DNA of 64,000 nucleotides from contig CAUAFG010000014.1 of the NCBI GenBank assembly GCA_958428235.1, forward strand, positions 12,122 to 76,121, read 5' to 3'. Below the pieces are notes generated by a model. That model was not told the origin of the DNA, did no database searches, and saw only the letters and a list, made by a program, of their open reading frames with translations. Within the stretch, counting starts at the first letter, position 1; every line of letters starts with the position of its first letter. Shown piece after piece: positions 34,773 to 43,336 of the stretch. The DNA comes from Faeciplasma sp900553675 (GTDB taxonomy: Bacteria > Bacillota > Clostridia > Oscillospirales > Ruminococcaceae). A program made the translations under genes and the position numbers.

Positions 34773-37313
34773 ATGGAACAATATAATGTAACCGGCATGA
34801 GCTGCGCCGCGTGCAGTGCGCGTGTTGAAAAGGCAGTTTCAGCGGTAGAGGGGGTAAAGACCTGCTCGGTCAGCCTGCTTACAAATTCAATGTCGGTTGA
34901 GGGGGATGTTTCTCCCGAGGTAATAATTTCTGCGGTCAAAGCCGCTGGCTACGGTGCTTCACTTAAGGGGGCGGCAAAGCAAGCCGCCTCCGATGACGAC
35001 AGCCTTGCCGACAAAGAAACACCGGCACTGAAGCGCAGACTTTTCGCGTCGATCGGCTTTTTGTTAGTGCTGATGTACTTTTCAATGGGTCATATGATGT
35101 TAGACCTGCCCGTGCCGGCATTCTTCGAGGGCAACCACATTGCGCTGGGTCTGATGCAGATGATCCTTGCCGCAATAGTAATGGTAATCAATCAAAAGTT
35201 CTTTATAAACGGCTTTAAGGGACTTATTCACCGCGCACCCAATATGGACACCCTTGTGGCTTTAGGCTCCATGTCATCATTTGTGTGGAGCGTTTACGCA
35301 CTTTTCGCTATGACAGGTGCTCAGCTTCGGGGAGACTCTGCCGCAGTCGCAACCTATATGAACGAATTTTACTTCGAGTCTGCGGCAATGATACTTACGC
35401 TTATAACGGTGGGCAAGCTTTTAGAGGCTCGCTCCAAGGGCAAAACCACCGACGCTTTAAAAAGTCTGATGAAGCTTGCCCCAAGTCAGGCAACACTCAT
35501 CCGCGACGGTAAAGAGGTAGTAGTACCCATTTCCGAGGTAAAAGCAGGGGATATCTTCGCAGTAAAAGCCGGTGAGAATATCCCGGTGGACGGCATTGTT
35601 ATCGAGGGCACAGGAGCGGTGAACGAATCCGCTCTGACCGGCGAGAGCATACCGGTTGACAAGTCCGCAGGAGATACCGTTTCCGCCGCAACCACAAGCA
35701 GCTCAGGCTATCTGAAATGCGAAGCAAGGCGTGTCGGCGAGGATACCACTCTTTCAAGAATTATTAAGATGGTCAGCGATGCCGCAGCCACAAAGGCACC
35801 TATTGCAAAGCTTGCCGATAAGGTATCCGGCGTGTTTGTGCCTACGGTCATAACCATCGCCGCCGTAACAATAGTTATCTGGCTTCTTTTAGGAAGAGAG
35901 TTCGCCTATGCGCTTGCAAGGGGAATATCGGTGCTTGTAATAAGCTGTCCCTGCGCACTGGGACTTGCAACTCCTGTAGCCATAATGGTCGGTTCGGGCG
36001 TGGGAGCCAAAAACGGAATCCTGTTTAAAACCGCAGCCTCGCTGGAGGAAACCGGCAAGGTAAATATAATAGCTCTGGACAAAACCGGAACGATAACCCT
36101 TGGCGAACCGGCAGTCACCGACATAATCCCCTCTGCGGGAGTGAAAGCGGAGGAGCTTATTTCCCTTGCGGCTTCGGTTGAAGCCAAAAGCGAGCATCCT
36201 CTTGCAAAAGCAGTAATATCCAAGTGCTCCGAGGACGGCATTGCGATATCCGAAGCGATTGATTACGAAACCCTTGCCGGAAGCGGCGTCAAAGCTAATG
36301 TCGGCGGGGCTGAGATAGTCGGCGGAAGCCTGAAATTTCTGTCTTCTCAGACCGATATTTCCACGGAAATCACCGATATCTGCAATAAGCTTTCGGAGGA
36401 GGGCAAAACGCCGCTTGTATTCTCCCGCAATATGAGTATAATAGGTATAATAGCCGTTGCAGACAGAATCAAGCCGGACAGCGCCGAAGCCGTCAGCGAG
36501 CTTAAGCAGCTTGGAATAAAGGTTGTAATGCTGACCGGAGACAACGAGAGCACAGCCAAAGCCATAGGCGCGCAGACCGGCGTTGACGAGGTTATAGCTT
36601 CTGTTCTGCCCGACGGCAAGGAGGAGGTTATAAGAAACCTCAGGCAAAACGGCAAGGTTGCTATGGTCGGGGACGGAATTAACGACGCTCCCGCGCTTAC
36701 AAGAGCCGATATCGGCATAGCGATAGGCGCAGGCTCGGATATTGCGATAGAATCAGCCGACGTTGTACTGATGAAATCCAGCCTTAAGGACGCTGCTGCC
36801 GCAATACGCCTGAGCCGCGCGGCACTGCTTAATATCAAGGAAAACCTGTTCTGGGCATTTATTTATAACATAATCGGAATACCGCTGGCTATGGGTGCGT
36901 TTACTCACTTTGGAATAACCCTTAACCCGATGTTCGGAGCAGCCGCTATGAGCCTTTCAAGCTTCTGCGTTGTCAGCAACGCTCTAAGGCTGAATTACTG
37001 CAAGCTCTACGGCAAAAACGGCAGACCTTCCGCACCGTCCGCAGCGTATGTGCCGTCCGTAGCCGAAGCTCCAGCACCAGAAAAGCCGGATATCGCGCTT
37101 ACTAAGACCATAACTATAGAGGGCATGATGTGCGAGCACTGTGAGGGATATGTAAAGGAAGCCCTTGAAGCTATTCCGCAGATAGTGTCGGCAAAAGCAA
37201 ATCACAAAACAGGAATCGCCATAGCCGAGCTTACGGCAGACGTTCCGGATGATGATATCATTAAGGCTATAGAAACCGAAGGATATAAAGTAATTTCAAT
37301 AAAAAACCAGTAA
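34773..37313 (+). CDS. copA: copper-exporting P1B-type ATPase with metal-binding domains at both ends
   Basis: An 846-residue P-type ATPase. The N-terminal heavy-metal domain has GMSCAACSARV (Cys11, Cys14). The membrane CPC ion site is SCPCALGLATP near 390; DKTGTITLG near 435 holds the phosphorylated Asp; GDGINDAPAL and an HP motif (SEHPLAK) are also present. Unusually, a second heavy-metal domain follows the last membrane segment, after a Pro/Ala-rich linker, with GMMCEHCEGYV (about 777-843). Most bacterial CopA proteins carry such domains only at the N-terminus. It lies 20 bases after csoR and exports Cu(I). Confidence 0.97.
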   Translation: MEQYNVTGMSCAACSARVEKAVSAVEGVKTCSVSLLTNSMSVEGDVSPEVIISAVKAAGYGASLKGAAKQAASDDDSLADKETPALKRRLFASIGFLLVLMYFSMGHMMLDLPVPAFFEGNHIALGLMQMILAAIVMVINQKFFINGFKGLIHRAPNMDTLVALGSMSSFVWSVYALFAMTGAQLRGDSAAVATYMNEFYFESAAMILTLITVGKLLEARSKGKTTDALKSLMKLAPSQATLIRDGKEVVVPISEVKAGDIFAVKAGENIPVDGIVIEGTGAVNESALTGESIPVDKSAGDTVSAATTSSSGYLKCEARRVGEDTTLSRIIKMVSDAAATKAPIAKLADKVSGVFVPTVITIAAVTIVIWLLLGREFAYALARGISVLVISCPCALGLATPVAIMVGSGVGAKNGILFKTAASLEETGKVNIIALDKTGTITLGEPAVTDIIPSAGVKAEELISLAASVEAKSEHPLAKAVISKCSEDGIAISEAIDYETLAGSGVKANVGGAEIVGGSLKFLSSQTDISTEITDICNKLSEEGKTPLVFSRNMSIIGIIAVADRIKPDSAEAVSELKQLGIKVVMLTGDNESTAKAIGAQTGVDEVIASVLPDGKEEVIRNLRQNGKVAMVGDGINDAPALTRADIGIAIGAGSDIAIESADVVLMKSSLKDAAAAIRLSRAALLNIKENLFWAFIYNIIGIPLAMGAFTHFGITLNPMFGAAAMSLSSFCVVSNALRLNYCKLYGKNGRPSAPSAAYVPSVAEAPAPEKPDIALTKTITIEGMMCEHCEGYVKEALEAIPQIVSAKANHKTGIAIAELTADVPDDDIIKAIETEGYKVISIKNQ

Positions 37314-37325
37314 GGAGAGATTCAG

Positions 37326-37538
37326 ATGACAAAGACAATCAAGGTTGAAGGCATGGCTTGCCCTCACTGCGAGGCAAAGGTTAAAGCAGCTCTTGAAGCT
37401 GTAGAGGGCGTTGCAAGCGCAGTTGCAAGTCACACTGCAAACAACGCTGTAGTAACACTGACAAAGGAAGTTTCGGATGCAAAGCTTATCGAAGCCGTCA
37501 ACTCAACCGGAAAGTTCAAAGCAGTAGGCATTGAATGA
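37326..37538 (+). CDS. copZ: copper chaperone (heavy-metal-associated domain protein)
   Basis: A 70-residue single HMA domain beginning MTKTIKVEGMACPHCEAKV, with Cu(I) ligands Cys12 and Cys15. It is similar to the C-terminal domain of the preceding CopA, including the M-x-C-x-H-C spacing, so one may derive from the other. It starts 12 bases after copA behind AAGGAGAG and would carry Cu(I) to the ATPase or CsoR. Confidence 0.95.
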   Translation: MTKTIKVEGMACPHCEAKVKAALEAVEGVASAVASHTANNAVVTLTKEVSDAKLIEAVNSTGKFKAVGIE

Positions 37539-37574
37539 TTTTAATATGCCAAGCCTGAAAAACACGGCGGTATG

Positions 37575-37633
37575 ATAAAAGGCGTGCTTTAAGAGCAACA
37601 TTTTCTGTTCGAAGAAGTGCGCTTTTTATTTTT
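37575..37633 (+). terminator. probable terminator of the copper operon
   Basis: The segment AAAAGGCGTGCTT can pair, with a bulge and G-T pairs, with AAGTGCGCTTTTT around an inner hairpin, followed by ATTTTT. It is the only candidate before the next gene. Confidence 0.45.
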
Positions 37634-37771
37634 GACTGAAGCTGAAAAGTTTATTGATGTATCCCGATAAATTCAGATTAACCCTTGTAATTGCAGACAT
37701 TATCTGTTATCATCATCTTAGTCAGAGCGAATATGCTTCGCTTTGGAAATAACATTTTTTGGATGTATATT

Positions 37772-39754
37772 ATGAAAAGACTAAAAAGATTTTTATGCGG
37801 GGCGACCTGCGCGCTGATGCTGGTATCATGCTGCGGCTGCGGTTCGCCCGAAATCAAGGGAGGCAGCGTAATGCTCGAAAAAAATACTATAATCACCGAT
37901 TACTCGGCGAAGGATGTTAAGCTTAAAGGAGATTTCTATGATAACGCTCTAAAAAAAGAGATAGAATACCTTTTAAGCCTTGATAACGATAAGCTTTTGT
38001 GCAACTTCCGCAAGAACGGCGGAGTTAGCTGGGGGGACGCCGAGCCTTACAACGGCTGGGAAAATTCCCTCATCGGCGGACACACCATGGGTCACTACCT
38101 AACCGCTCTGGCTCAGGGCTATGTAAATGCTTCGGCATCGTCGTCAGACAAGACCAAGCTTTATGAAAAGATGGTAGCAATCGTTGACGGCTTGGCAGAG
38201 TGCCAGCGCGACAGCGGATTTTTGTGGGGTTCGACCGTGCTCAGCGTCGGCAATCTCGAGATTCAGTTTGACAACGTTGAAAAGGGCAAGTCAAATCTAT
38301 TTACAGAGGCGTGGGTTCCGTGGTACACCATGCACAAGATTTTTGAGGGACTCATCTCGGTTTACGAGCTCGCCGGATATCAGCCCGCGCTTGATATCGC
38401 CTGCAAGCTTGGCGACTGGACATATGAGCGCACACAAAAGTGGGACGAAGCCACCCATAAGACCGTTTTAAGCATAGAATACGGCGGAATGAACGACTGT
38501 CTTTACGACCTTTATCGCCTCACCGGTGTTGAGAAGTACGCCGTAGCAGCTCATGCCTTCGACGAGGATTCGCTGTTCGAGCTTATCCGCACCGACGGCG
38601 CAAACGTTCTCAACAACCGCCATGCAAACACCACTATTCCCAAGATTATAGGCGCATTAAAGCGCTATGAAGTCCTCGACGGCAGAAAGATAGGTGGCAA
38701 GACCGTTGACGCTTCGGAGTATCTTGAAACCGCTGAAATTTTCTGGCAGATGGTTGTTGACCATCATACATATCCCACTGGTGGCAACAGCGAATGGGAG
38801 CATTTCGGCGAGGATGATATTCTCAACCGCGAGCGCACCAACTGCAACTGCGAAACCTGCAACGTATACAATATGCTTAAATTCACCAAGGAGCTGTTCG
38901 AGGTCACCGGCGATAAGAAGTATGCCGATTACTACGAGGAAGCCTTTATCAATCACATCTTGGCTTCACAGAACCCCGAAACCGGCATGACTACATACTT
39001 CCAAGCTATGGCAACCGGCTATTTCAGAACCTTCTCCACTCCGACCGACAGCTTTTGGTGCTGCACCGGAACCGGCATGGAGAACTTCACCAAGCTGGGC
39101 GACGGTATGTATTACCGTAATGGCGAAAAGCTTTACATCAATATGTACATCCCGTCCGAACTGAAAGCCGACGATATCGGACTTGCGCTAACCCAGACCG
39201 GTGATATTCCGCAGACCGATACCGCTAAATTCGCATTAAAGCTTGATTCCGAAAAGAATCTTGCGTTTATGTTCAGAATCCCCGAATGGGCAAAGGGTGC
39301 CGTTTCGGTAAATGTAAATGGTGAAGCCTTTACACATGAAGAAGAAAACGGCTATGCAAAGGTCGAAAGAAAATGGAAGTCCGGCGATACCGTAGAGGTT
39401 AAAATCCCGCTTGGCTTCACCTGCTCGAATTTGCAGGATGGTATTAATACTGTATCATTTAAATACGGTCCGGTTCTTCTTGCTGCCAAGCTTGGCGATA
39501 AGGATATGAAGACCACCTACACCGGCATGAGCGTTCTCATTCCCGAAACACCGGTTATCAGCGATGATACTCTTGTCCTCAACAGCGGCATTACTCCTAA
39601 AATGGTAAAGGACGCTCCCGACGGTTACTTCACCGATAACGGCAATCTCAGCTTTACTTTCACCGCTTCTAAGGAGAATTACGAGTTCGTTCCGTATTAC
39701 TCGCTTTACAATACAAGATACGGCATCTTCTGGAAGCTTGCCGAAGATAAATAA
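37772..39754 (+). CDS. GH127-type beta-L-arabinofuranosidase-like lipoprotein
   Basis: 660 residues from the ATG giving MKRLKRFLCGATCALMLVSC; a longer frame lacks both ribosome site and signal. The signal ends in VSCCGCGS, so it is lipidated. The (alpha/alpha)6-barrel family GH127 (DUF1680) is recognised by SLIGGHTMGHYLTALAQGY, GGNSEWEHFGE with the catalytic-base region, NCNCETCNVYNMLK with the zinc/thiolate cysteines, and FWCCTGTGMENFTKLGDGMYY. Members release L-arabinofuranose from plant glycans, and the GH146/GH127 split cannot be made here. A surface lipoprotein version fits glycan foraging. It stands alone with its own terminator. Confidence 0.88.
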   Translation: MKRLKRFLCGATCALMLVSCCGCGSPEIKGGSVMLEKNTIITDYSAKDVKLKGDFYDNALKKEIEYLLSLDNDKLLCNFRKNGGVSWGDAEPYNGWENSLIGGHTMGHYLTALAQGYVNASASSSDKTKLYEKMVAIVDGLAECQRDSGFLWGSTVLSVGNLEIQFDNVEKGKSNLFTEAWVPWYTMHKIFEGLISVYELAGYQPALDIACKLGDWTYERTQKWDEATHKTVLSIEYGGMNDCLYDLYRLTGVEKYAVAAHAFDEDSLFELIRTDGANVLNNRHANTTIPKIIGALKRYEVLDGRKIGGKTVDASEYLETAEIFWQMVVDHHTYPTGGNSEWEHFGEDDILNRERTNCNCETCNVYNMLKFTKELFEVTGDKKYADYYEEAFINHILASQNPETGMTTYFQAMATGYFRTFSTPTDSFWCCTGTGMENFTKLGDGMYYRNGEKLYINMYIPSELKADDIGLALTQTGDIPQTDTAKFALKLDSEKNLAFMFRIPEWAKGAVSVNVNGEAFTHEEENGYAKVERKWKSGDTVEVKIPLGFTCSNLQDGINTVSFKYGPVLLAAKLGDKDMKTTYTGMSVLIPETPVISDDTLVLNSGITPKMVKDAPDGYFTDNGNLSFTFTASKENYEFVPYYSLYNTRYGIFWKLAEDK

Positions 39755-39786
39755 ATCTTTTCTATCAGATTTCAGCAAAAAATTCA

Positions 39787-39826
39787 CAGCCTGTCCCATA
39801 AAATTAAGGGGCAGGCTGATTTTTTT
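39787..39826 (+). terminator. intrinsic terminator after the GH127-type gene
   Basis: The arms CAGCCTGTCCC (39787-39797) and GGGGCAGGCTG (39808-39818) are followed by seven T. Confidence 0.92.
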
Positions 39827-39831
39827 ACAAA

Positions 39832-39888
39832 ATATTAAGAAAACTTAATATCTTTCGGATTGTATCTTAATAAAAAATCTGGTACAAT
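39832..39888 (+). promoter_or_regulatory. promoter of the second two-component system with upstream palindrome
   Basis: The palindrome ATATTAAG-AAAA-CTTAATAT (39832-39851) ends eight bases before TTGTAT (39860-39865), with a 17-base spacer to TACAAT (39883-39888). Its position and TTAAG half-sites suit an OmpR-family regulator activating its own operon. Confidence 0.65.
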
Positions 39889-39926
39889 AGACGTAAAATA
39901 AAAAATAAGCTATTGGGGTGCTGTCT

Positions 39927-40625
39927 ATGTACAATATTTTGCTATGCGACGATGAACGTGATATCGTATCGGCGTTGAAAATATATCTTTCCAACGAAAA
40001 TTACAGCTTTTTTGAAGCCTACACCGGCGCGGAAGCTCTTAAAATCCTGAATTCTAAAAGAATTGACCTTGTTCTGATGGACATAATGATGCCGGAGCTT
40101 GACGGTATAAACGCCCTCACCGAGATACGCAAGTTTTCAAACGTCCCGGTGATATTCCTCACTGCCAAGTCGGAATACACCGACAAGGTTCTGGGACTTA
40201 ACCTTGGTGCAGACGATTACATAACAAAGCCGTTCAACCCTGTAGAGCTGACGGCAAGAGTGAAATCCCAGCTTCGCAGATATACCATGCTCGGAAGCGC
40301 GCCGCGTCAAGTGGACGTTATCCGCATTGATGGAATAGAGCTTTTGTGCGATTCCAAAAAGGTCTCGGTAGACGGCGAGGTCATCCAGCTTACGCCCAAG
40401 GAGTATGAAATCCTGCGCTTTTTGATGCTGAATGCCGGAAGCTGCTTTGCGCCAAATGAAATATACCGAAAGGTGTGGGGAGAGGTTCCAATAGGCGTCG
40501 ACAACGCCGTTGCAGTCCATATCCGCCACATCCGCGAAAAGATTGAGATAGACCCTGCTTCGCCCAGATATTTAAAGGTTGTATGGGGCAGGGGATATAA
40601 ATTTGAAAAATCGGCGTCGGAATGA
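39927..40625 (+). CDS. OmpR-family response regulator
   Basis: 232 residues from the ATG after GGGGTG; a GTG nine bases earlier is also possible. The receiver has CDDE at 7-10, Asp52 in DLVLMDIMMPELDG, TAKS and the KPF lysine. The winged helix shows LTPKEYEILRFLMLNAG and AVHIRHIREKIE. VanR-like in overall pattern. It is 45 bases before its histidine kinase, with which it forms an operon; the palindrome upstream may be its own binding site. Confidence 0.95.
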   Translation: MYNILLCDDERDIVSALKIYLSNENYSFFEAYTGAEALKILNSKRIDLVLMDIMMPELDGINALTEIRKFSNVPVIFLTAKSEYTDKVLGLNLGADDYITKPFNPVELTARVKSQLRRYTMLGSAPRQVDVIRIDGIELLCDSKKVSVDGEVIQLTPKEYEILRFLMLNAGSCFAPNEIYRKVWGEVPIGVDNAVAVHIRHIREKIEIDPASPRYLKVVWGRGYKFEKSASE

Positions 40626-40670
40626 TAATTAATTCCGAATCTGCACGCCAATAAGGTAGGTAGATAAAAT

Positions 40671-43076
40671 ATGAAAAACGGTATTAAAGGAAAGCTCGGC
40701 GCAAAGCTTGTTGCAATGTTTTTGTTCGTGATATCGGCGGTAGTGCTTGTGGCTTCGGCTATTGCACTGATTTATTTGTTTGAGGAGGACGCCTTCTTCG
40801 ACGACGGTGAGCAGCTTGTGGAATCGGTCCGCGAATCCAGCCTTAACAATAAAATGAGCGACATAACCTTCGATATCAGACATTGGATGCCATTCGGAGA
40901 ACCTGCTGAGCTGCCGGAAGACGAGGGCAGCACGGCTATGACCGAGGCAGACGATGAAGACGCAAAGCTCAAAGCCGAAACAAGCTGGAGTATCACAAGC
41001 AGAACAGAGAAGATTGTTAAGGAGCAGAAAAATCCCCTTAGCTCAGAAGATATTTCCTCAGCGGTTGGATTTCTGAACCATGCATACTCCAAGGACAATA
41101 CAAATATCTCCATTGAGATATATAACTCCGAGGGCGAGCTGATATACAACAATTTTGCGATTGCAAGTCCGTATATGCGCAGGAGTGATTCATTTCGCAT
41201 TGAGCGCTATGCTTCTGCCGGAGTTGCAGTAAGCAAGCAGTTTACTTCTGACAACGAGCTTGCGGATTTTGTTGATAACTGTCAGAGAGAAGGATATCTT
41301 GATTACACCGAGGAGCTGATACTGCTGGAGGGCGTGGAATCGGATTCCTATACCGACGGCTATATTCACAAGCTGACCGGTATATATACCGAAAAATATT
41401 ATGAAGAACTCACGTTATGGTGCAGCATTCCTCACGCTCTTACCGTTCATGATGATATCTACACCAGAGTTGTAAAAGTGGAGACTCTGGTGGAAATGAA
41501 GTATATTATCATTATGATTGCAGCTGTTTCCGCACTGTTTTTGATTGCTTCCCTGATATTCGTTATCTGCTCTGCGGGATATTCCGACCGCTTTGATGGA
41601 CTCCACCTTAGCCTATTTGACAAAGCTCCGCTTGAAATCCATCTGATATGTGCGGCGATTATTGTCTGCGCTGCAATTGTGCTGTATTATGATTACGGCT
41701 TCAGGCTTGATATCTGGTTGGCACTTGCGCTTCTGCTTGCGATGACAGCTGCTGCGGCATTGGTATTTATAATCCTTATCCACACCATATCAGCAAGGTG
41801 CAAAGCCGGCAAGCTGTTCCACTATACAATCATCTTCGGAAGCATAATCTTATTGTGCAGGGGAATAAAATACCTGTTCAAAAATATCAGATACAGCTGG
41901 AAGGTTGCGCTTGTCTTTGCGGCGGCTTCGGCATATGACCTGTTCTTTGTGGCAATGATGATGAGTTCGGAAACCGAGCTTGCGGTTGCAATGTGGCTTT
42001 TGGGCAAGCTTGCTCTGGCTGTTGCGCTTATCATATATGCAATAGGTCTCGGAAGGATAAAAGACGGCTGCAAGAAGATTTCGGAGGGCAAAACGGATTT
42101 TGTCCTGAATGGAACGTATCTCCCGCCCGACCTTAAGTCGCTTGCTGTAGATATAAACAGTATCGGCAACGGAATCCAGCTTGCGGTTGACGAGCGCACA
42201 AAGTCGGAGCGGCTGAAGACCGAGCTTATCACAAACGTTTCGCACGACCTTAAAACACCGCTCACATCAATAGTGAACTATGTTGACATTCTTTCCAAGC
42301 AGGACATCAAGCCGGACACTGCAAAGGAATATGTCGGAGTGCTTGTACGCCAGTCTCAAAGAATGAAAAAGCTTATTGACGACCTTGTGGAGGCTTCAAA
42401 GGCTTCCTCCGGTGCGATAGCCGTAAACGCACAGCGGGTGGATATGTCTTTGCTGATAACTCAGGCGGTTACCGAATTTGATGAAAGACTTGAAAAATCC
42501 CGCCTCACCCCGATAACCTCACTTCCAAAGGAGCCGGTTAGAGTGATGGTAGACGGCAGACTTATGTGGAGAGTGTTTGACAATCTTCTTGGCAACATCT
42601 GCAAATACGCTCAGCCTGAAACGCGGGTATATATAAGCGAAGACATAGTAGGAGATAAGGTAATAGTAACCTTTAAGAATATTTCAAGATACGCCCTTAA
42701 CATCTCCAGCGAAGAGCTTATGGAGCGATTTGTGCGCGGAGACTCCTCCCGCCACACCGAGGGAAGCGGCTTGGGACTTTCAATTGCCAGAAGCCTTTGC
42801 AATCTGCAAAAGGTAGGCTTTGGAATCTCGATAGACGGCGACCTTTATAAGGCTCAGCTGACCTTTGACCGGCTGCCGAATCTTCCTGAAGATATCCAGA
42901 CGGAAGAAGCAGAGCCGGAGGAACCGAAGGAGAATGAGCAGACTGCTCCCGAAGTGCAGCCTGCAAGTGAAGCTTCCGCTCAGAACCCGGTGGAAAACAA
43001 GGAGAACCTGCAAGCTCCGGCTCAGATTCAGCCGGAAATCCAACATGAGGAATCTCCTCAAGCCGAAAACCGGTAA
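40671..43076 (+). CDS. large multi-pass sensor histidine kinase
   Basis: An 801-residue kinase, about twice the usual length. One membrane segment (about 15-37) is followed by an extracellular domain (about 38-275), then about six membrane segments (roughly 275-470). The H-box is ITNVSHDLKTPLTSIVNY with His525, and the ATPase domain has FDNLLGNICKYA and GSGLGLSIAR. The last ~65 residues are a Glu/Pro/Ala-rich low-complexity tail. The layout matches long VanS-related kinases of Clostridia, which often respond to cell-envelope agents. The tail is not needed for kinase folding and is of unknown use. Confidence 0.92.
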   Translation: MKNGIKGKLGAKLVAMFLFVISAVVLVASAIALIYLFEEDAFFDDGEQLVESVRESSLNNKMSDITFDIRHWMPFGEPAELPEDEGSTAMTEADDEDAKLKAETSWSITSRTEKIVKEQKNPLSSEDISSAVGFLNHAYSKDNTNISIEIYNSEGELIYNNFAIASPYMRRSDSFRIERYASAGVAVSKQFTSDNELADFVDNCQREGYLDYTEELILLEGVESDSYTDGYIHKLTGIYTEKYYEELTLWCSIPHALTVHDDIYTRVVKVETLVEMKYIIIMIAAVSALFLIASLIFVICSAGYSDRFDGLHLSLFDKAPLEIHLICAAIIVCAAIVLYYDYGFRLDIWLALALLLAMTAAAALVFIILIHTISARCKAGKLFHYTIIFGSIILLCRGIKYLFKNIRYSWKVALVFAAASAYDLFFVAMMMSSETELAVAMWLLGKLALAVALIIYAIGLGRIKDGCKKISEGKTDFVLNGTYLPPDLKSLAVDINSIGNGIQLAVDERTKSERLKTELITNVSHDLKTPLTSIVNYVDILSKQDIKPDTAKEYVGVLVRQSQRMKKLIDDLVEASKASSGAIAVNAQRVDMSLLITQAVTEFDERLEKSRLTPITSLPKEPVRVMVDGRLMWRVFDNLLGNICKYAQPETRVYISEDIVGDKVIVTFKNISRYALNISSEELMERFVRGDSSRHTEGSGLGLSIARSLCNLQKVGFGISIDGDLYKAQLTFDRLPNLPEDIQTEEAEPEEPKENEQTAPEVQPASEASAQNPVENKENLQAPAQIQPEIQHEESPQAENR

Positions 43077-43101
43077 ACGCGACCAGCAAATTGCATTTAA
43101 A

Positions 43102-43197
43102 CTTATTTCCCGTTATAAAGTGTCTGTTAAATCGCGCAAAACCCATCGCACAGCGGTTTTGTGGCGATTTAACAGTAACACTTTTACGGGAAATTAG
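43102..43197. repeat. 96-bp palindromic element with CTNATTTCCCG ends, copy A
   Basis: It begins CTTATTTCCCG and ends CGGGAAATTAG (reverse complement CTAATTTCCCG). The arms pair along most of their length, including CTGTTAAATCGC with GCGATTTAACAG and CAAAACC with GGTTTTG, so the whole unit folds as one long hairpin. It shares both ends with copy B at 57051-57120. It has no T run after it, so it is not a plain terminator. No coding capacity. Confidence 0.8.
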
Positions 43198-43223
43198 TTT
43201 TGTTCACATAAAGTTAACATATT

Positions 43224-43247
43224 TTTTACAAGCTCGCTGTTGTAAAA
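43224..43247 (+). promoter_or_regulatory. inverted repeat upstream of the phosphofructokinase gene
   Basis: TTTTACAA and TTGTAAAA arms with an 8-base centre, about 90 bases before the pfkA start. It could be an operator; a weak terminator for the kinase gene is also possible because CTTTTT follows. Confidence 0.4.
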
Positions 43248-43336
43248 CGGCAGGCTTTTTGTTAATATTGTATATATAAATTGTTATGCTGCATATACTA
43301 TATGCTGAATCATAGCGAGCAGAGAGGATGGTCAAA

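Noticed and set aside
35889..36647. Long antisense open frame inside copA
   Set aside because: No ribosome site or recognisable domain; it lies opposite strongly conserved P-type ATPase motifs and reflects codon bias.
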